A stretch of 30,886 nucleotides of DNA. Source: Deltaproteobacteria bacterium. GTDB taxonomy: Bacteria; Bdellovibrionota_C; UBA2361; SZUA-149; JAITKM01. Shown piece after piece: positions 7,867 through 15,410 of this stretch (the stretch's first letter is position 1; the number at the start of each line of letters is the position of its first letter). The translations under genes and the position numbers were made by a program. The DNA is taken from assembly GCA_031278395.1 (NCBI GenBank), contig JAITKM010000058.1, forward strand, positions 1 through 30,886. Direction: 5' to 3'. The notes beneath the pieces are model-generated. The model was not told where the DNA came from, did not search any database, and was given only the letters and a program-made list of their open reading frames with translations.

Positions 7867-8361
7867 TTAGACTTCGTCTTCATCAGTTTCGGTAGAGGAG
7901 TCGTCTTCATCTTCGTCGTAGTCTATATCGTTCTCTTCTTCGATTTTAGTTGCTTTTTTAGGTTTTGGTTTTTCTTCTTTATCCGGTTTATCAGGTGGTA
8001 AAGTAATGCTGATAACATCAGTGCCATCGTCTAAGTTTTCATCTAAGACATTATTAAGATTATTCACCAGCTCAGGGGCGCCAAAAATTAGTGGTGGTTT
8101 ATTTAATTCCAAGCCGGACAAGCTAATTTTATCCCAAATATTTTTAATTCTTTGTTTAGAATCTTCGGTTAGAAATTTTGGCGTTTGAGAATCTCGAAGT
8201 AAGTGATTGATAATCAGCATAGTATGCATGGTTATATCATCTGACTCGGCGAGTTTAGTTTCAATCTCTGTAATAAGCTCTTCGATTTTTTGAGCTGAAT
8301 CGTATCCGATAGTTTGTTGATTATTTTCATTGATTTGATTTTCGTAATTTGAATCTGTCAT
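7867..8361 (-). CDS. Small acidic-tailed protein of unknown function
   Basis: 164 aa. Residues 1-100 look helical and globular (e.g. TMHTMLIINHLLRDSQTPKF). A basic/proline patch (about 124-137) and a highly acidic tail (from about 140, DIDYDEDEDDSS onward) follow. No family is recognised. The start is supported by AAGGGAAA about 7 nt upstream on the minus strand. It is transcribed away from the glycosyltransferase gene, with 154 bp between the two starts, and towards tRNA-Pro. Acidic tails of this type occur on chaperone-like or nucleic-acid-associated proteins, but nothing here identifies a partner. Confidence 0.7.
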   Translation of the reverse strand: MTDSNYENQINENNQQTIGYDSAQKIEELITEIETKLAESDDITMHTMLIINHLLRDSQTPKFLTEDSKQRIKNIWDKISLSGLELNKPPLIFGAPELVNNLNNVLDENLDDGTDVISITLPPDKPDKEEKPKPKKATKIEEENDIDYDEDEDDSSTETDEDEV

Positions 8362-8478
8362 ATTAGTTTCCCTTATAGTGATTGAAATTTCGTTTGTTTA
8401 GATTGGCTTTCGCTTAATTAAGTTTCGAGTTTTTCTACCTTTAAAACCTAATATTAACAATAGGTTATTATTTTAGAA

Positions 8479-8507
8479 TTGAATCAACTATTAAAATATC
8501 GCATAAC
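8479..8507 (+). promoter_or_regulatory. Putative promoter giving a near-leaderless transcript
   Basis: TTGAAT (8479-8484), 17 bp, CATAAC (8502-8507). The expected start, near 8514, is only about 2 nt before the ATG at 8516, which has no Shine-Dalgarno sequence. Upstream, AACCTA/TAGGTT arms at 8445-8466 form an inverted repeat with a 10-nt loop that could be an operator. Confidence 0.4.
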
Positions 8508-8515
8508 GTCTGGCT

Positions 8516-9307
8516 ATGACTGCAAAACTTTCTGTTTCTTTAATAACTTATAATGCCCAACGTTTATTAAAAAATGTGCTATCAGCAGTTGCGCCCATTG
8601 CAGATGAGATTGTGATTGTTGATAATGGTAGCACGGATGACACGCTTGAGATAGCCAAGGAGTTTGGAGTTAAGGTCTTTATTGAAGACTGGAAGGGTTA
8701 TGGCAAACAAAAGCAGAGTTGTATTGCTAAATGTAGTGGTGATTGGATTTTAGCTCTTGATGCAGATGAGGTGTTAACTCCTAATAGTTTGGAAGTTATA
8801 AAACGCGTGATAAATTCTGCGCAATATTCGGCATATGAGATAGTGCGTATCAACTATTGTTTTGAAAAGTTAGTTCGTCATTGTTTTCCAGATGAGTATA
8901 AAATTAGATTGTTTAAAGCAGGCACAGCAAATTTTTCTTCAGCGCTTGTGCATGAAAAGGTAGAAGTTGCTGATGCTGCAGGAGTTGGACGTTTAAGAGA
9001 GGTGCAAATACTGCATTATACTGGTGTTGATTTGGAGGATTTTGTTTTTAAAACGCATAAGTATGCGATTACTGTTGCGCGCCAACATTATATCTCTGGC
9101 AAGCGATCCAATATTTTTTCGATTATTTTCAAACCGATTTTTAAGTTCTGTAAAATGTATTTTTTTCAGTTAGGTTTTTTGGATGGAGTAGCCGGCTTAA
9201 TTCTCTCTTTCAACGCCGCTAATTATAAGTTTATCTCATATGCTCAGCTGTATCTACTGGTATCGGGTTCCAGAGCTAGACGAGCTGCCGGGGAGCCACA
9301 GGAATGA
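8516..9307 (+). CDS. Family 2 glycosyltransferase, WaaE/KdtX type
   Basis: 263 aa, GT-A fold. The nucleotide-sugar-binding start SVSLITYNAQRLLKNVL, the block EIVIVDNGSTDDTLEIA and the metal-binding ALDADE motif (about residues 80-85) are all present, followed by KQKQSCIAKCSGDWIL-type spacing usual for this family. The middle block VHEKVEV matches the conserved LHE-type motif of WaaE-like lipopolysaccharide core glycosyltransferases. Hydrophobic C-terminal segments probably dock it at the inner membrane. The likely role is adding a sugar to lipid-linked glycan or LPS core; donor and acceptor cannot be read from the sequence. No other envelope-sugar genes adjoin it. Confidence 0.88.
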   Translation: MTAKLSVSLITYNAQRLLKNVLSAVAPIADEIVIVDNGSTDDTLEIAKEFGVKVFIEDWKGYGKQKQSCIAKCSGDWILALDADEVLTPNSLEVIKRVINSAQYSAYEIVRINYCFEKLVRHCFPDEYKIRLFKAGTANFSSALVHEKVEVADAAGVGRLREVQILHYTGVDLEDFVFKTHKYAITVARQHYISGKRSNIFSIIFKPIFKFCKMYFFQLGFLDGVAGLILSFNAANYKFISYAQLYLLVSGSRARRAAGEPQE

Positions 9308-9423
9308 TAAAAAATGGTAACAATGGGAGTTTGTTTTAGCCTGGACGAATATTTGCCGTGTTCAGCTGGTGATTGGTTACTCGGTGGAGCGTCACGGCTT
9401 TGTAGTTAAGGCAATCTTGTCCA

Positions 9424-10413
9424 TTACTTTCGTAAGATTAAGCTATACTCTTCGCGAGGGTTACTACGATATTCTTGATTGATTATTGTAGCAGCATTTT
9501 GCAGATTCGTTGTTATTTCTGGCAAAACAATTATCTCTGGCATAACATATACATCTCCAATTGTTGTCCCATTCGGCGACTTAAAACCTCGCCCACGAAC
9601 ACGCAGCTTTTTAGCGTTTACACTAAATGGCGGAAATTTAATTTTTAAAACATCTCCATCTGCTGTTGGTAACATAACTTCAACTCCCGTAATAGCTTCA
9701 CCAAGACTAATCGGCACATTAACTATTAAATCATTACCAACCCGACTTAAAAATTTATTAGGCTGAATTCTGACCGTAACATCAACTGCTATTAAATTTA
9801 AATCAGAACTAGTAGTTGTTAATCTAATTATACTTCCATCACTAATACCTGGATAGACTGGAACATTTAGACGCTTCGTCTCATTACCCAGCCTAAAATC
9901 CAGATACTTTTTCACACCAATCATTGCTTCCAAAAAAGATATTTCCAATGTCTGCGCAATAACACTGCCTGCTCCAGCTGAATCTTTTTTAAATACTTTA
10001 TTCCAAAAACTTTTTTTCTCTGGTTCCACTACAGCTTGTTGATAATTGGTAGTCCCTTTTAATCCAGTCGAGGCATACTCCGTCAGATTTTCTTCATTGA
10101 CCTGCTCTCGCATTTTTTTTACAAGCTCCGCCGACCTATCGCGTCGCTCATTAAGATCTAACTTTTTTTTCCTAATATCAGTAGCATTTTCAAACCCATT
10201 AATTGCGTCATAGTTCGATTTTTGTGAAGGATCACTCAGGATATCATATGCTTTAACAAGTTCCGCAAAAAATTCTTTTGCATTCGGAGCATCTGAGACA
10301 TCGGGATGATATTGTTGCGCTAGTTTTCTAAAAGCTAATTTTATTTCTTCAGCTGTCGCAGAAGTCTCAACACCTAACATTTCATAATAACTTTTTGTAG
10401 ACATATTATTCAT
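9424..10413 (-). CDS. Type II J-domain co-chaperone (CbpA/DnaJ-like)
   Basis: 329 aa. An N-terminal J domain (about 7-70) carries YYEMLGVETSATAEEIKLAF and the essential HPD motif in QQYHPDVS. It would stimulate the ATPase of an Hsp70 (DnaK). No CxxCxGxG zinc-finger repeats are present, so this is a type II protein. A charged linker (about 80-150) precedes a DnaJ C-terminal substrate-binding domain containing EISFLEAMIGVKKYL and VYPGISDGSIIRL, with a second beta subdomain (GDVLKIKFPPFS, LRVRGRGF). Two possible starts lie 3 codons apart (MNNMSTK); neither has a Shine-Dalgarno sequence. It is convergent with the glycosyltransferase gene across a 116-bp gap with no feature I can identify. Confidence 0.92.
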   Translation of the reverse strand: MNNMSTKSYYEMLGVETSATAEEIKLAFRKLAQQYHPDVSDAPNAKEFFAELVKAYDILSDPSQKSNYDAINGFENATDIRKKKLDLNERRDRSAELVKKMREQVNEENLTEYASTGLKGTTNYQQAVVEPEKKSFWNKVFKKDSAGAGSVIAQTLEISFLEAMIGVKKYLDFRLGNETKRLNVPVYPGISDGSIIRLTTTSSDLNLIAVDVTVRIQPNKFLSRVGNDLIVNVPISLGEAITGVEVMLPTADGDVLKIKFPPFSVNAKKLRVRGRGFKSPNGTTIGDVYVMPEIIVLPEITTNLQNAATIINQEYRSNPREEYSLILRK

Positions 10414-10525
10414 GGTTATATAATTTATATTAATTACACAAGGTTATTAATTTTTATGATGAAATTTATTTTAGAAAGATTGGTAAATGTTTTTTTGTTA
10501 CAAAATTGTTACATCTGATATTTTT

Positions 10526-10554
10526 TTGCGACAACTATCTCTAATCTCTAACAT
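10526..10554 (+). promoter_or_regulatory. Possible promoter and paired 8-bp direct repeat upstream of the DUF342 gene
   Basis: TTGCGA (10526-10531), 17 bp, TAACAT (10549-10554). Just upstream the octamer TTGTTACA occurs twice (10495-10502 and 10506-10513) with an 11-bp period, one helical turn, as in paired regulator sites. Both calls rest on pattern only. Confidence 0.3.
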
Positions 10555-10621
10555 CTAAACCAGTATTGGGGTAGAACAGGTTCTGCCATATTTTTAAACC
10601 AATAATCGAATTTGAGATAAC

Positions 10622-12136
10622 TTGCTAAACAATATTACCACCATAAACTATAAAGGATTACTGATCAGTCTGGAAGCTAGTCCAGATTTACTTGAGCTTA
10701 AGCTGCGCTGTTCCTCTAGTTTGGCTAGTGGTATGTCGAAAATAACAGAAGATGATTTATTAAAAATCTTAAAAAACGAATTTATTTCTGAAAAAGCAGT
10801 TATTCCACAAGCCTTAAAAAATATTGTCTTTTATATCAATAACCAAAGAGATGTTTGTAAGATAGTGGCTAGAGGTGTTTCTCCAATTCCTCAACCACTT
10901 AGCAACAGAATCATACTTTTAGTAAAAATACTTTCCCCAGAATCACAAAAAAAATTAGAAATTATTAATCAAAACCATATTCGTTATTTTGATAATATTG
11001 AAGTTGGCGATATTATCGCCAGAATCTACAATGAATTAACTGTTGAAGCTGGAATGGATATTTACGGCAATATTATTAAAAGTAAAAAACTTAATAATAT
11101 CAATAATAACCAATTTGAATATGATCCCAATTCATTCGATATCGTTACTGATTCAGCATATCCAGAATACCACGAATTAATCGCCAAGAAAAATGGATAT
11201 GCTACAATTGAAAATAATATCTTACTTATCAAGGAAGAATTCATTATTAATAACGATGTTAACCTCAAAAGTGGTAATATTGATTTTGTCGGTAACGTAC
11301 GCGTCAATGGTAATCTCCAGCGTGAAGCCAGTGTGGTAGCTAAGGGAGATATTTATATTAGTGGTGATGTATTTGGAACTGTCATTAGTTTAAACGGTTC
11401 AATTACAGTCGGCGGAGTAATCTATGGTGAAACAAAAAATATTCTTACTTCTAACTTTGTGGCTGTTGAGACTCTAAAAGAAACGAGCAATTATTATAAT
11501 CGCTCTCAAGTTATTGCTAGAAACTCAATCACTGCCAATCGTGCAGACAATACACTCTTGGAAGCATATGGTGATGTTATTATTCATAAAGAAATAAGAA
11601 ATTGCAAAATAAATACTTCTGGGAAAGTCATAACTCAGGGGTTGTTATATGCTGGTAAAATCTATTCAGTTTTAGGCGTTGAAGCGCGGCGGATTGGTTC
11701 TCCAAGTGAAATCACTACTGAAATAATTCTTTGTAACAACATTGAATTCTCCACAGATTATATTAAGCTCACCAATGAAATTGAAGAAAATAATAAAAAT
11801 CTCGAATTAACTAAGGTGTGTCTAGGTGTGTATTTAACTAATCCGCAAAAAGTCAAAGAACTAAAAGGCAACTATAAAAGAAATATTGAGGTTTTTCTTA
11901 GCAAATATTACGCCTTGTTAAGTTATGAGACAGCCTTAAAAGAAACTCAAACTAAATTATTACTCCAAGCTACTAATACTCAGATTGCCAAAGTAACTTG
12001 GAGCGATAAACTTTTTCCAGGGGTAGTAATTAGGCTTAACAAACATAATTTCTCAGCTTCTCAAATTATGTTTGGTCCTAAAAGTATTCAGTTTTTTGAT
12101 GGAGCAGAGGATTGGACAATTAGTAGTTTAACATAG
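10622..12136 (+). CDS. DUF342 / FapA-family protein
   Basis: 504 aa. The core motifs of the DUF342 (flagellar assembly protein A) family are present: EVGDIIARIYNELTVEAGMD, then YGNII (about residues 126-158). A beta-helix-like repeat region (about 205-350) has regular Gly-Asn turns such as NVRVNGNLQREASVVAKGDI, and a helical hairpin follows (about 385-450). The family tail LFPGVVIRLNKHNFSA is near the end. FapA-like proteins are cytoplasmic and often sit with motility or polar-localisation genes, but none are here. The frame opens after TGA at 10613, so TTG 10622 is the first available start and lacks a clear Shine-Dalgarno sequence; the next Met is residue 39. An operon with the following CBS gene is likely (11-nt gap). 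Confidence 0.88.
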   Translation: MLNNITTINYKGLLISLEASPDLLELKLRCSSSLASGMSKITEDDLLKILKNEFISEKAVIPQALKNIVFYINNQRDVCKIVARGVSPIPQPLSNRIILLVKILSPESQKKLEIINQNHIRYFDNIEVGDIIARIYNELTVEAGMDIYGNIIKSKKLNNINNNQFEYDPNSFDIVTDSAYPEYHELIAKKNGYATIENNILLIKEEFIINNDVNLKSGNIDFVGNVRVNGNLQREASVVAKGDIYISGDVFGTVISLNGSITVGGVIYGETKNILTSNFVAVETLKETSNYYNRSQVIARNSITANRADNTLLEAYGDVIIHKEIRNCKINTSGKVITQGLLYAGKIYSVLGVEARRIGSPSEITTEIILCNNIEFSTDYIKLTNEIEENNKNLELTKVCLGVYLTNPQKVKELKGNYKRNIEVFLSKYYALLSYETALKETQTKLLLQATNTQIAKVTWSDKLFPGVVIRLNKHNFSASQIMFGPKSIQFFDGAEDWTISSLT

Positions 12137-12147
12137 GAGAAATTAAG

Positions 12148-12597
12148 ATGTCGTTTGGATTATTAGAAAATAATTTTTTATTTAAGAGTATTGGTTTTGT
12201 GCAGCCGCCATCACCAATTACTGTTAATGAGTCCACATCAATTAAAGACGCCGTGTTTTTAATGAAAAAACACAATATTGGCTGTTGTTTAGTTGTTAAA
12301 CCAGACGGAAAACTTTGTGGTATTGTTTCTGAACGAGATATTGTGCAAAAAGTAGTTCTAAATGATGTTGACTTACAGGAACGAGTATCGACCATCATGA
12401 TTAAAGATCCACAAACAACAAAGATTACTGCAACTGTTGCCCATGTCTTAAATCTTATGTCAGAAGGAAATTACAGACACATACCGCTAGTTGATAAGGA
12501 GGATATTCCAGTCGGCATTGTTTCAGTAAAAAGTATTATTATATTTATATCTAAGCAACTGGCTAAAGGTTTAGGATTAGGTATTACTAAAAAATAA
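12148..12597 (+). CDS. CBS-domain pair protein
   Basis: 149 aa, two tandem CBS motifs (about 20-75 and 82-140). Diagnostic pieces are SIKDAVFLMKKHNIGCCLVV, GIVSERDIVQKV, the second repeat start MIKDPQTTKI, and RHIPLVDKEDIPVGIVSVKS. Stand-alone CBS pairs bind adenine nucleotides or SAM and act as regulatory modules; the ligand is not predictable here. Shine-Dalgarno AGGAG sits 8 nt before the ATG, and the 11-nt gap after the DUF342 gene indicates co-transcription. Its TAA directly abuts the stop codon of the convergent zinc-ribbon gene, with no bases between them. Confidence 0.93.
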   Translation: MSFGLLENNFLFKSIGFVQPPSPITVNESTSIKDAVFLMKKHNIGCCLVVKPDGKLCGIVSERDIVQKVVLNDVDLQERVSTIMIKDPQTTKITATVAHVLNLMSEGNYRHIPLVDKEDIPVGIVSVKSIIIFISKQLAKGLGLGITKK

Positions 12598-13326
12598 TTA
12601 CTCTTCACCATAGACTAAGATTCTTGAACAACCTGGACACTGAATTAAATAATATCCTGCCATAATTTGATTAAAGGTTTGCTGCGGTAATGCTCGATAA
12701 CAAACCCGACATGAATTTTTATTGGCTAAAGCTACGGGTGTAGCTGGATAACGAGCATTTACACGTTTATAAAGAGTCTGTAATCTTGGATCTAATTCCA
12801 TAAACAGTTTATCTTTTTCAGCGCGAAGATTTTTTAAAGTTTTGGTTAAAGCCAAATCTTCTTCATCCATTTTAGGAAAATCTTCTGTGATTATTTTATT
12901 TAGTTCAGCAACCTTAACAGCTAATTCATCTACGACAGATTTAGCAGCATCTGCCGCTTGCATGGCTTCTAAAGTCGCAGTTTCTAAAATTTGCATTGCT
13001 TTAGTTGCAATCTCCACTTCACGCTCCATAATTTTTGCTACTTTTGCACCGCCAAGATCTACCAACTGCTTACGCCTTTCAACAATTCTGTCCTGTTCTT
13101 CTTTGACTTTTTTCTCTTCTGCCTCTTGTTGAGTTTTTAATTGGTTATAGGCAGCTGACTTTTCATCAAGTTGAATTTTTAATTCATTATATTCTTTCGT
13201 TAAGCTAACTTTTTTGTTAGCAATTTCTTTTTTTCTGTCTTCAGCCTGGCAGATCTTTAAATCTTTTTCTGATAAAATTAACAAAATCTTTCCCAATTTT
13301 TTATTAGTATTAGCGCTATTAGCCAA
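12598..13326 (-). CDS. Coiled-coil protein with C4-type zinc ribbon (PF02591-like)
   Basis: 242 aa from the TTG at 13324-13326, chosen because a perfect AGGAGGT (13331-13337) lies 4 nt upstream. The alternative ATG at 13366-13368 would overlap the tRNA gene and precede the Shine-Dalgarno sequence. Most of the chain is a long antiparallel coiled coil rich in Glu/Lys/Ala. The C-terminus holds two zinc knuckles, CRVC and CPGC, in NSCRVCYRALPQQTFNQI and LIQCPGCSRILVY, which is the zinc-ribbon signature of this family. Function in the family is poorly defined; nucleic-acid binding is suspected. It lies 27 nt downstream of a tRNA on the same strand, with no terminator between, so co-transcription is likely. 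Confidence 0.9.
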   Translation of the reverse strand: MANSANTNKKLGKILLILSEKDLKICQAEDRKKEIANKKVSLTKEYNELKIQLDEKSAAYNQLKTQQEAEEKKVKEEQDRIVERRKQLVDLGGAKVAKIMEREVEIATKAMQILETATLEAMQAADAAKSVVDELAVKVAELNKIITEDFPKMDEEDLALTKTLKNLRAEKDKLFMELDPRLQTLYKRVNARYPATPVALANKNSCRVCYRALPQQTFNQIMAGYYLIQCPGCSRILVYGEE

Positions 13327-13330
13327 AGTA

Positions 13331-13337
13331 ACCTCCT
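13331..13337 (-). promoter_or_regulatory. Shine-Dalgarno that fixes a TTG start
   Basis: AGGAGGT on the minus strand, 4 nt before TTG (13324-13326). It decides the start of the zinc-ribbon gene and excludes the longer ATG frame that runs into the tRNA. Confidence 0.85.
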
Positions 13338-13353
13338 GTTTGATATTTATTAA

Positions 13354-13430
13354 TGGTGGCCCCACCAAGACTTGAACTTGGGACCAACCGGTTATGAGCC
13401 GGCTGCTCTGACCAACTGAGCTATGGGGCC
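13354..13430 (-). tRNA. tRNA with CAU anticodon (Ile2 or elongator Met)
   Basis: 77-nt minus-strand cloverleaf. The acceptor GGCCCCA pairs with TGGGGCC, the anticodon loop is CTCATAA (CAU), the T arm is CCAAG/CTTGG with loop TTCAAGT, and CCA is encoded (13354-13356). The GGCCCC acceptor and TTGGTC variable region resemble tRNA-Ile2 (lysidine-modified) of E. coli, but elongator tRNA-Met cannot be excluded. It is not an initiator, since positions 1 and 72 pair as G-C. Confidence 0.95.
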
Positions 13431-13448
13431 ACGTAAAAATAGGGTGGC

Positions 13449-13477
13449 TGTATAGCTTGATTGTTCGTTTCAGTCAA
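13449..13477 (-). promoter_or_regulatory. Strong promoter of the tRNA(CAU)/zinc-ribbon unit
   Basis: Minus strand: TTGACT (13472-13477), exactly 17 bp, TATACA (13449-13454). The start would lie about 12 nt before the tRNA 5' end. It is the best promoter match in the window. Confidence 0.7.
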
Positions 13478-13611
13478 AAAATTTTATAAAAAACCGTAAT
13501 TTTTACTTAAATTTGCTATATATATAAGTAGCTGAAATAAATATCTATTGTGTTTTTGTTAATGATACGCTAGAAAATCGCCTCTAAAATTCAATTTTTA
13601 TTTTTTTTCCT

Positions 13612-14133
13612 ATGTCGATTAACAATGTTCGAGAAATAATTGCTAGTGTAACAGAATTTCGTCAGATGCCATTGCAGATTGGCAGTCGTTGTGAGTCAAA
13701 TGTTTTTTATAGGATAGAAAATTTAAGCTCGAAAGATATTGAGAATTGTGCTGAGCATCTTGCAGAAAAGGTTTTAAGTGTCCTGTCACCACAAGTGCCA
13801 GATATTCTGGTTAGCTTACACGGCAGTTATACTGGATTAGCTCAGGAACTAGGTAAAAAATTATCAGAATTAGTCTATCAGCAGTTAGATGTCGTAAATT
13901 TAGATCCTAAAAATTACTCTAAAAATAAAGACAAATTGAAAGACAAAAATGCTATTTTAGTAAATGATGTGATTACGACGGCTCGAACTTGTCTTGCGTA
14001 TCATTCACAAATTACAGTAGATAATGCTAGGGTTTTAGGTTGGGTTACCTTAGTTGACAGAACTTTTGGACCTGGTCCAGTGCCAATTATTTCGGCTGTT
14101 AAAGGTGAACCTGTCAGAATCATGGAGAGTTAG
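13612..14133 (+). CDS. Phosphoribosyltransferase-fold protein
   Basis: 173 aa, about the length of small type I PRTases. The PRPP-binding loop is recognisable as NAILVNDVITTARTCLAY (about 113-130), but the usual pair of acidic residues before ITT is reduced to N-D, and the following TG(T/S/K) is TAR. An upstream pyrophosphate-loop-like segment, ILVSLHGSYTGLAQELG (about 65-81), and the C-terminal hood region (RTFGPGPVP) fit an orotate PRTase-like fold. With these changes it may be a regulatory or altered-specificity homologue, so no substrate is assigned. It starts an operon of three genes. No Shine-Dalgarno sequence precedes the ATG (the leader is T-rich). Confidence 0.7.
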   Translation: MSINNVREIIASVTEFRQMPLQIGSRCESNVFYRIENLSSKDIENCAEHLAEKVLSVLSPQVPDILVSLHGSYTGLAQELGKKLSELVYQQLDVVNLDPKNYSKNKDKLKDKNAILVNDVITTARTCLAYHSQITVDNARVLGWVTLVDRTFGPGPVPIISAVKGEPVRIMES

Positions 14134-14136
14134 ATT

Positions 14137-14553
14137 GTGGATATTTCGGATATTTTAAACGAAGTTTATAACTTAAATAAAAATTCATTGGCTAGCTATA
14201 TAGTTGATGCTGAACCATATGTTACTAATGAGCAGGAATTGGTTTTTAAAAAGATTCAACAGATTGCTAAAGAGCAGTCAGCCTTTGTCCAAGAAATTCT
14301 GAATTGTATGCAAGACCTTGAAGTAATCCCACATTCATTTTCATTTCCTTCACAGATGAGTGAGCTAAACTATTTGTCAATGAACTATTTAAAAAAAGTT
14401 TTGCTACAAGAGTTAAGTGTTGAACAAGAACAGATGCTTCTATTCATTGAAGAGTTAAAGAAGGAAAAGTTATTAAGCCTGCAGCATCCCATCAGTTTGC
14501 TAGAAAAAGCTAAAAATATGCTAGAACAGTTTGCAATAGAACTGACAGCATAA
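14137..14553 (+). CDS. Ferritin-like four-helix protein
   Basis: 138 aa, almost all helical. The arrangement LNEVYNLNKNSLASYIVDAE, then IQQIAKEQSAFVQEILN, then LSMNYLKKVLLQELSVEQE resembles small ferritin-like bundle proteins seen next to PRTase-like genes in other bacteria (remembered, not checked). The classical Glu/His metal ligands are not complete, so metal binding is uncertain. It starts at GTG 14137, 3 nt after the PRTase stop, with GGAGAG 7 nt upstream; translational coupling is likely. Confidence 0.6.
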   Translation: MDISDILNEVYNLNKNSLASYIVDAEPYVTNEQELVFKKIQQIAKEQSAFVQEILNCMQDLEVIPHSFSFPSQMSELNYLSMNYLKKVLLQELSVEQEQMLLFIEELKKEKLLSLQHPISLLEKAKNMLEQFAIELTA

Positions 14554-14652
14554 AAACTGCTTGACTGACCATTGCTTAATTGCTATCTGTCGCGGAGTTT
14601 GCTGTTTTTATTACGTATTTTTACTAAAAAATTTTTGATAAGGGATTTTAAA

Positions 14653-15276
14653 ATGATGAGAAATATGATGATAAGAAATTCTACTTTAGGTATATTATTT
14701 TTTATTATAACCTTAATTGTAGTCACTGGTTGCGGAAAAAAATCAGAAACTGTGCAAGGGACTTTTGAGAATTTTGTGCGAGTCTTTCAAAATAATGATG
14801 ACCGTTCGGCAACATTTGATTATTTAGATTGGGACGCAATATATCAAATGGCAATTCCGCGTTATCAACGAGAGGGAATTAATAATGGTACTGAATTAAG
14901 AAAAAGTCGTGAAGAATTTCTTCGTGATCCTGGGACTGCGATGATAAATAGAATGTTCAGACAGTTTCGAAATCATGGAAAAGAGATACCACAATTTGTT
15001 GGGTTAAGTGAAGAGGAGCGAAAAGAAAAAGAAAATCTAATGATTGAAAGAAATAATAAACTCTTTCAAGATAGAAAAGCTAAAGATAAATCAAAAAAGT
15101 TTGTTTTATTAAATGTTCATATTGAAGGCGACAAGGCAACAGGTGAAGTTCAGATTATGGATCCAGACCCAAACAGCAGGATCAAGGTTAAACAGGAGCC
15201 AATTATATTCAATAAGAAAAATGGTAAATGGCTAATTGTTGATTCTTTTAGTTCATCATTTGGTCTATTAAGATAA
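14653..15276 (+). CDS. Lipoprotein with NTF2/DUF4878-like domain
   Basis: 207 aa from the ATG at 14653, supported by AAGGGA 7 nt upstream; the frame extends further to a TTG (14572), but that start lacks a ribosome site and would bury the signal peptide. The signal sequence MMRNMMIRNSTLGILFFIIT ends at the lipobox VTGC (Cys about residue 27), so the mature protein is lipid-anchored. The mature part begins VQGTFENFVRVFQNNDDRSA and ends GKWLIVDSFSS, the outline of small cone-shaped NTF2-like domains (DUF4878 type). Function is unknown. It is the third gene of the PRTase/ferritin-like operon, after a gap of about 100 nt. Confidence 0.75.
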   Translation: MMRNMMIRNSTLGILFFIITLIVVTGCGKKSETVQGTFENFVRVFQNNDDRSATFDYLDWDAIYQMAIPRYQREGINNGTELRKSREEFLRDPGTAMINRMFRQFRNHGKEIPQFVGLSEEERKEKENLMIERNNKLFQDRKAKDKSKKFVLLNVHIEGDKATGEVQIMDPDPNSRIKVKQEPIIFNKKNGKWLIVDSFSSSFGLLR

Positions 15277-15282
15277 TTTTTT

Positions 15283-15404
15283 GGTATGGGGTTACTTTTA
15301 AGCATAAATTTATGTGGAAACAAAATTTAAAATTAGACGATCAAGTTAACCTCTGGAGTATTTTTTATTTCAAAAATTTAAGCCAAAAGAATAAATTTTG
15401 AATT
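15283..15404 (-). repeat. REPIN/MITE-like element, copy A1
   Basis: Its left side reads GGTATGGGGTTACTTTTAAG then CATAAATTTATGTGGAAAC, the reverse complement of the right end of the copy at 21147-21270. Further in, CTCTGGAGTATTTTTTATTT matches that copy's interior (CTTCTGGGAGATTTTTTAAC). The far end (CCAAAAGAATAAA) is degenerate. The length, about 120 bp, agrees with the other copies. It begins 6 bp after the lipoprotein stop codon. Confidence 0.7.
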
Positions 15405-15410
15405 TTGAAT

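Noticed and set aside
9308-9423. GC-richer gap between the glycosyltransferase and J-domain genes
   Set aside because: No frame, hairpin or repeat stands out; probably ordinary intergenic sequence.
13327-13368. ATG start of the zinc-ribbon gene inside the tRNA
   Set aside because: It overlaps the tRNA 3' end and lies upstream of the AGGAGGT that serves the TTG at 13326.
14572-14652. N-terminal extension of the lipoprotein from TTG
   Set aside because: It would bury the lipoprotein signal peptide inside the chain, while the ATG at 14653 has AAGGGA at the right distance.
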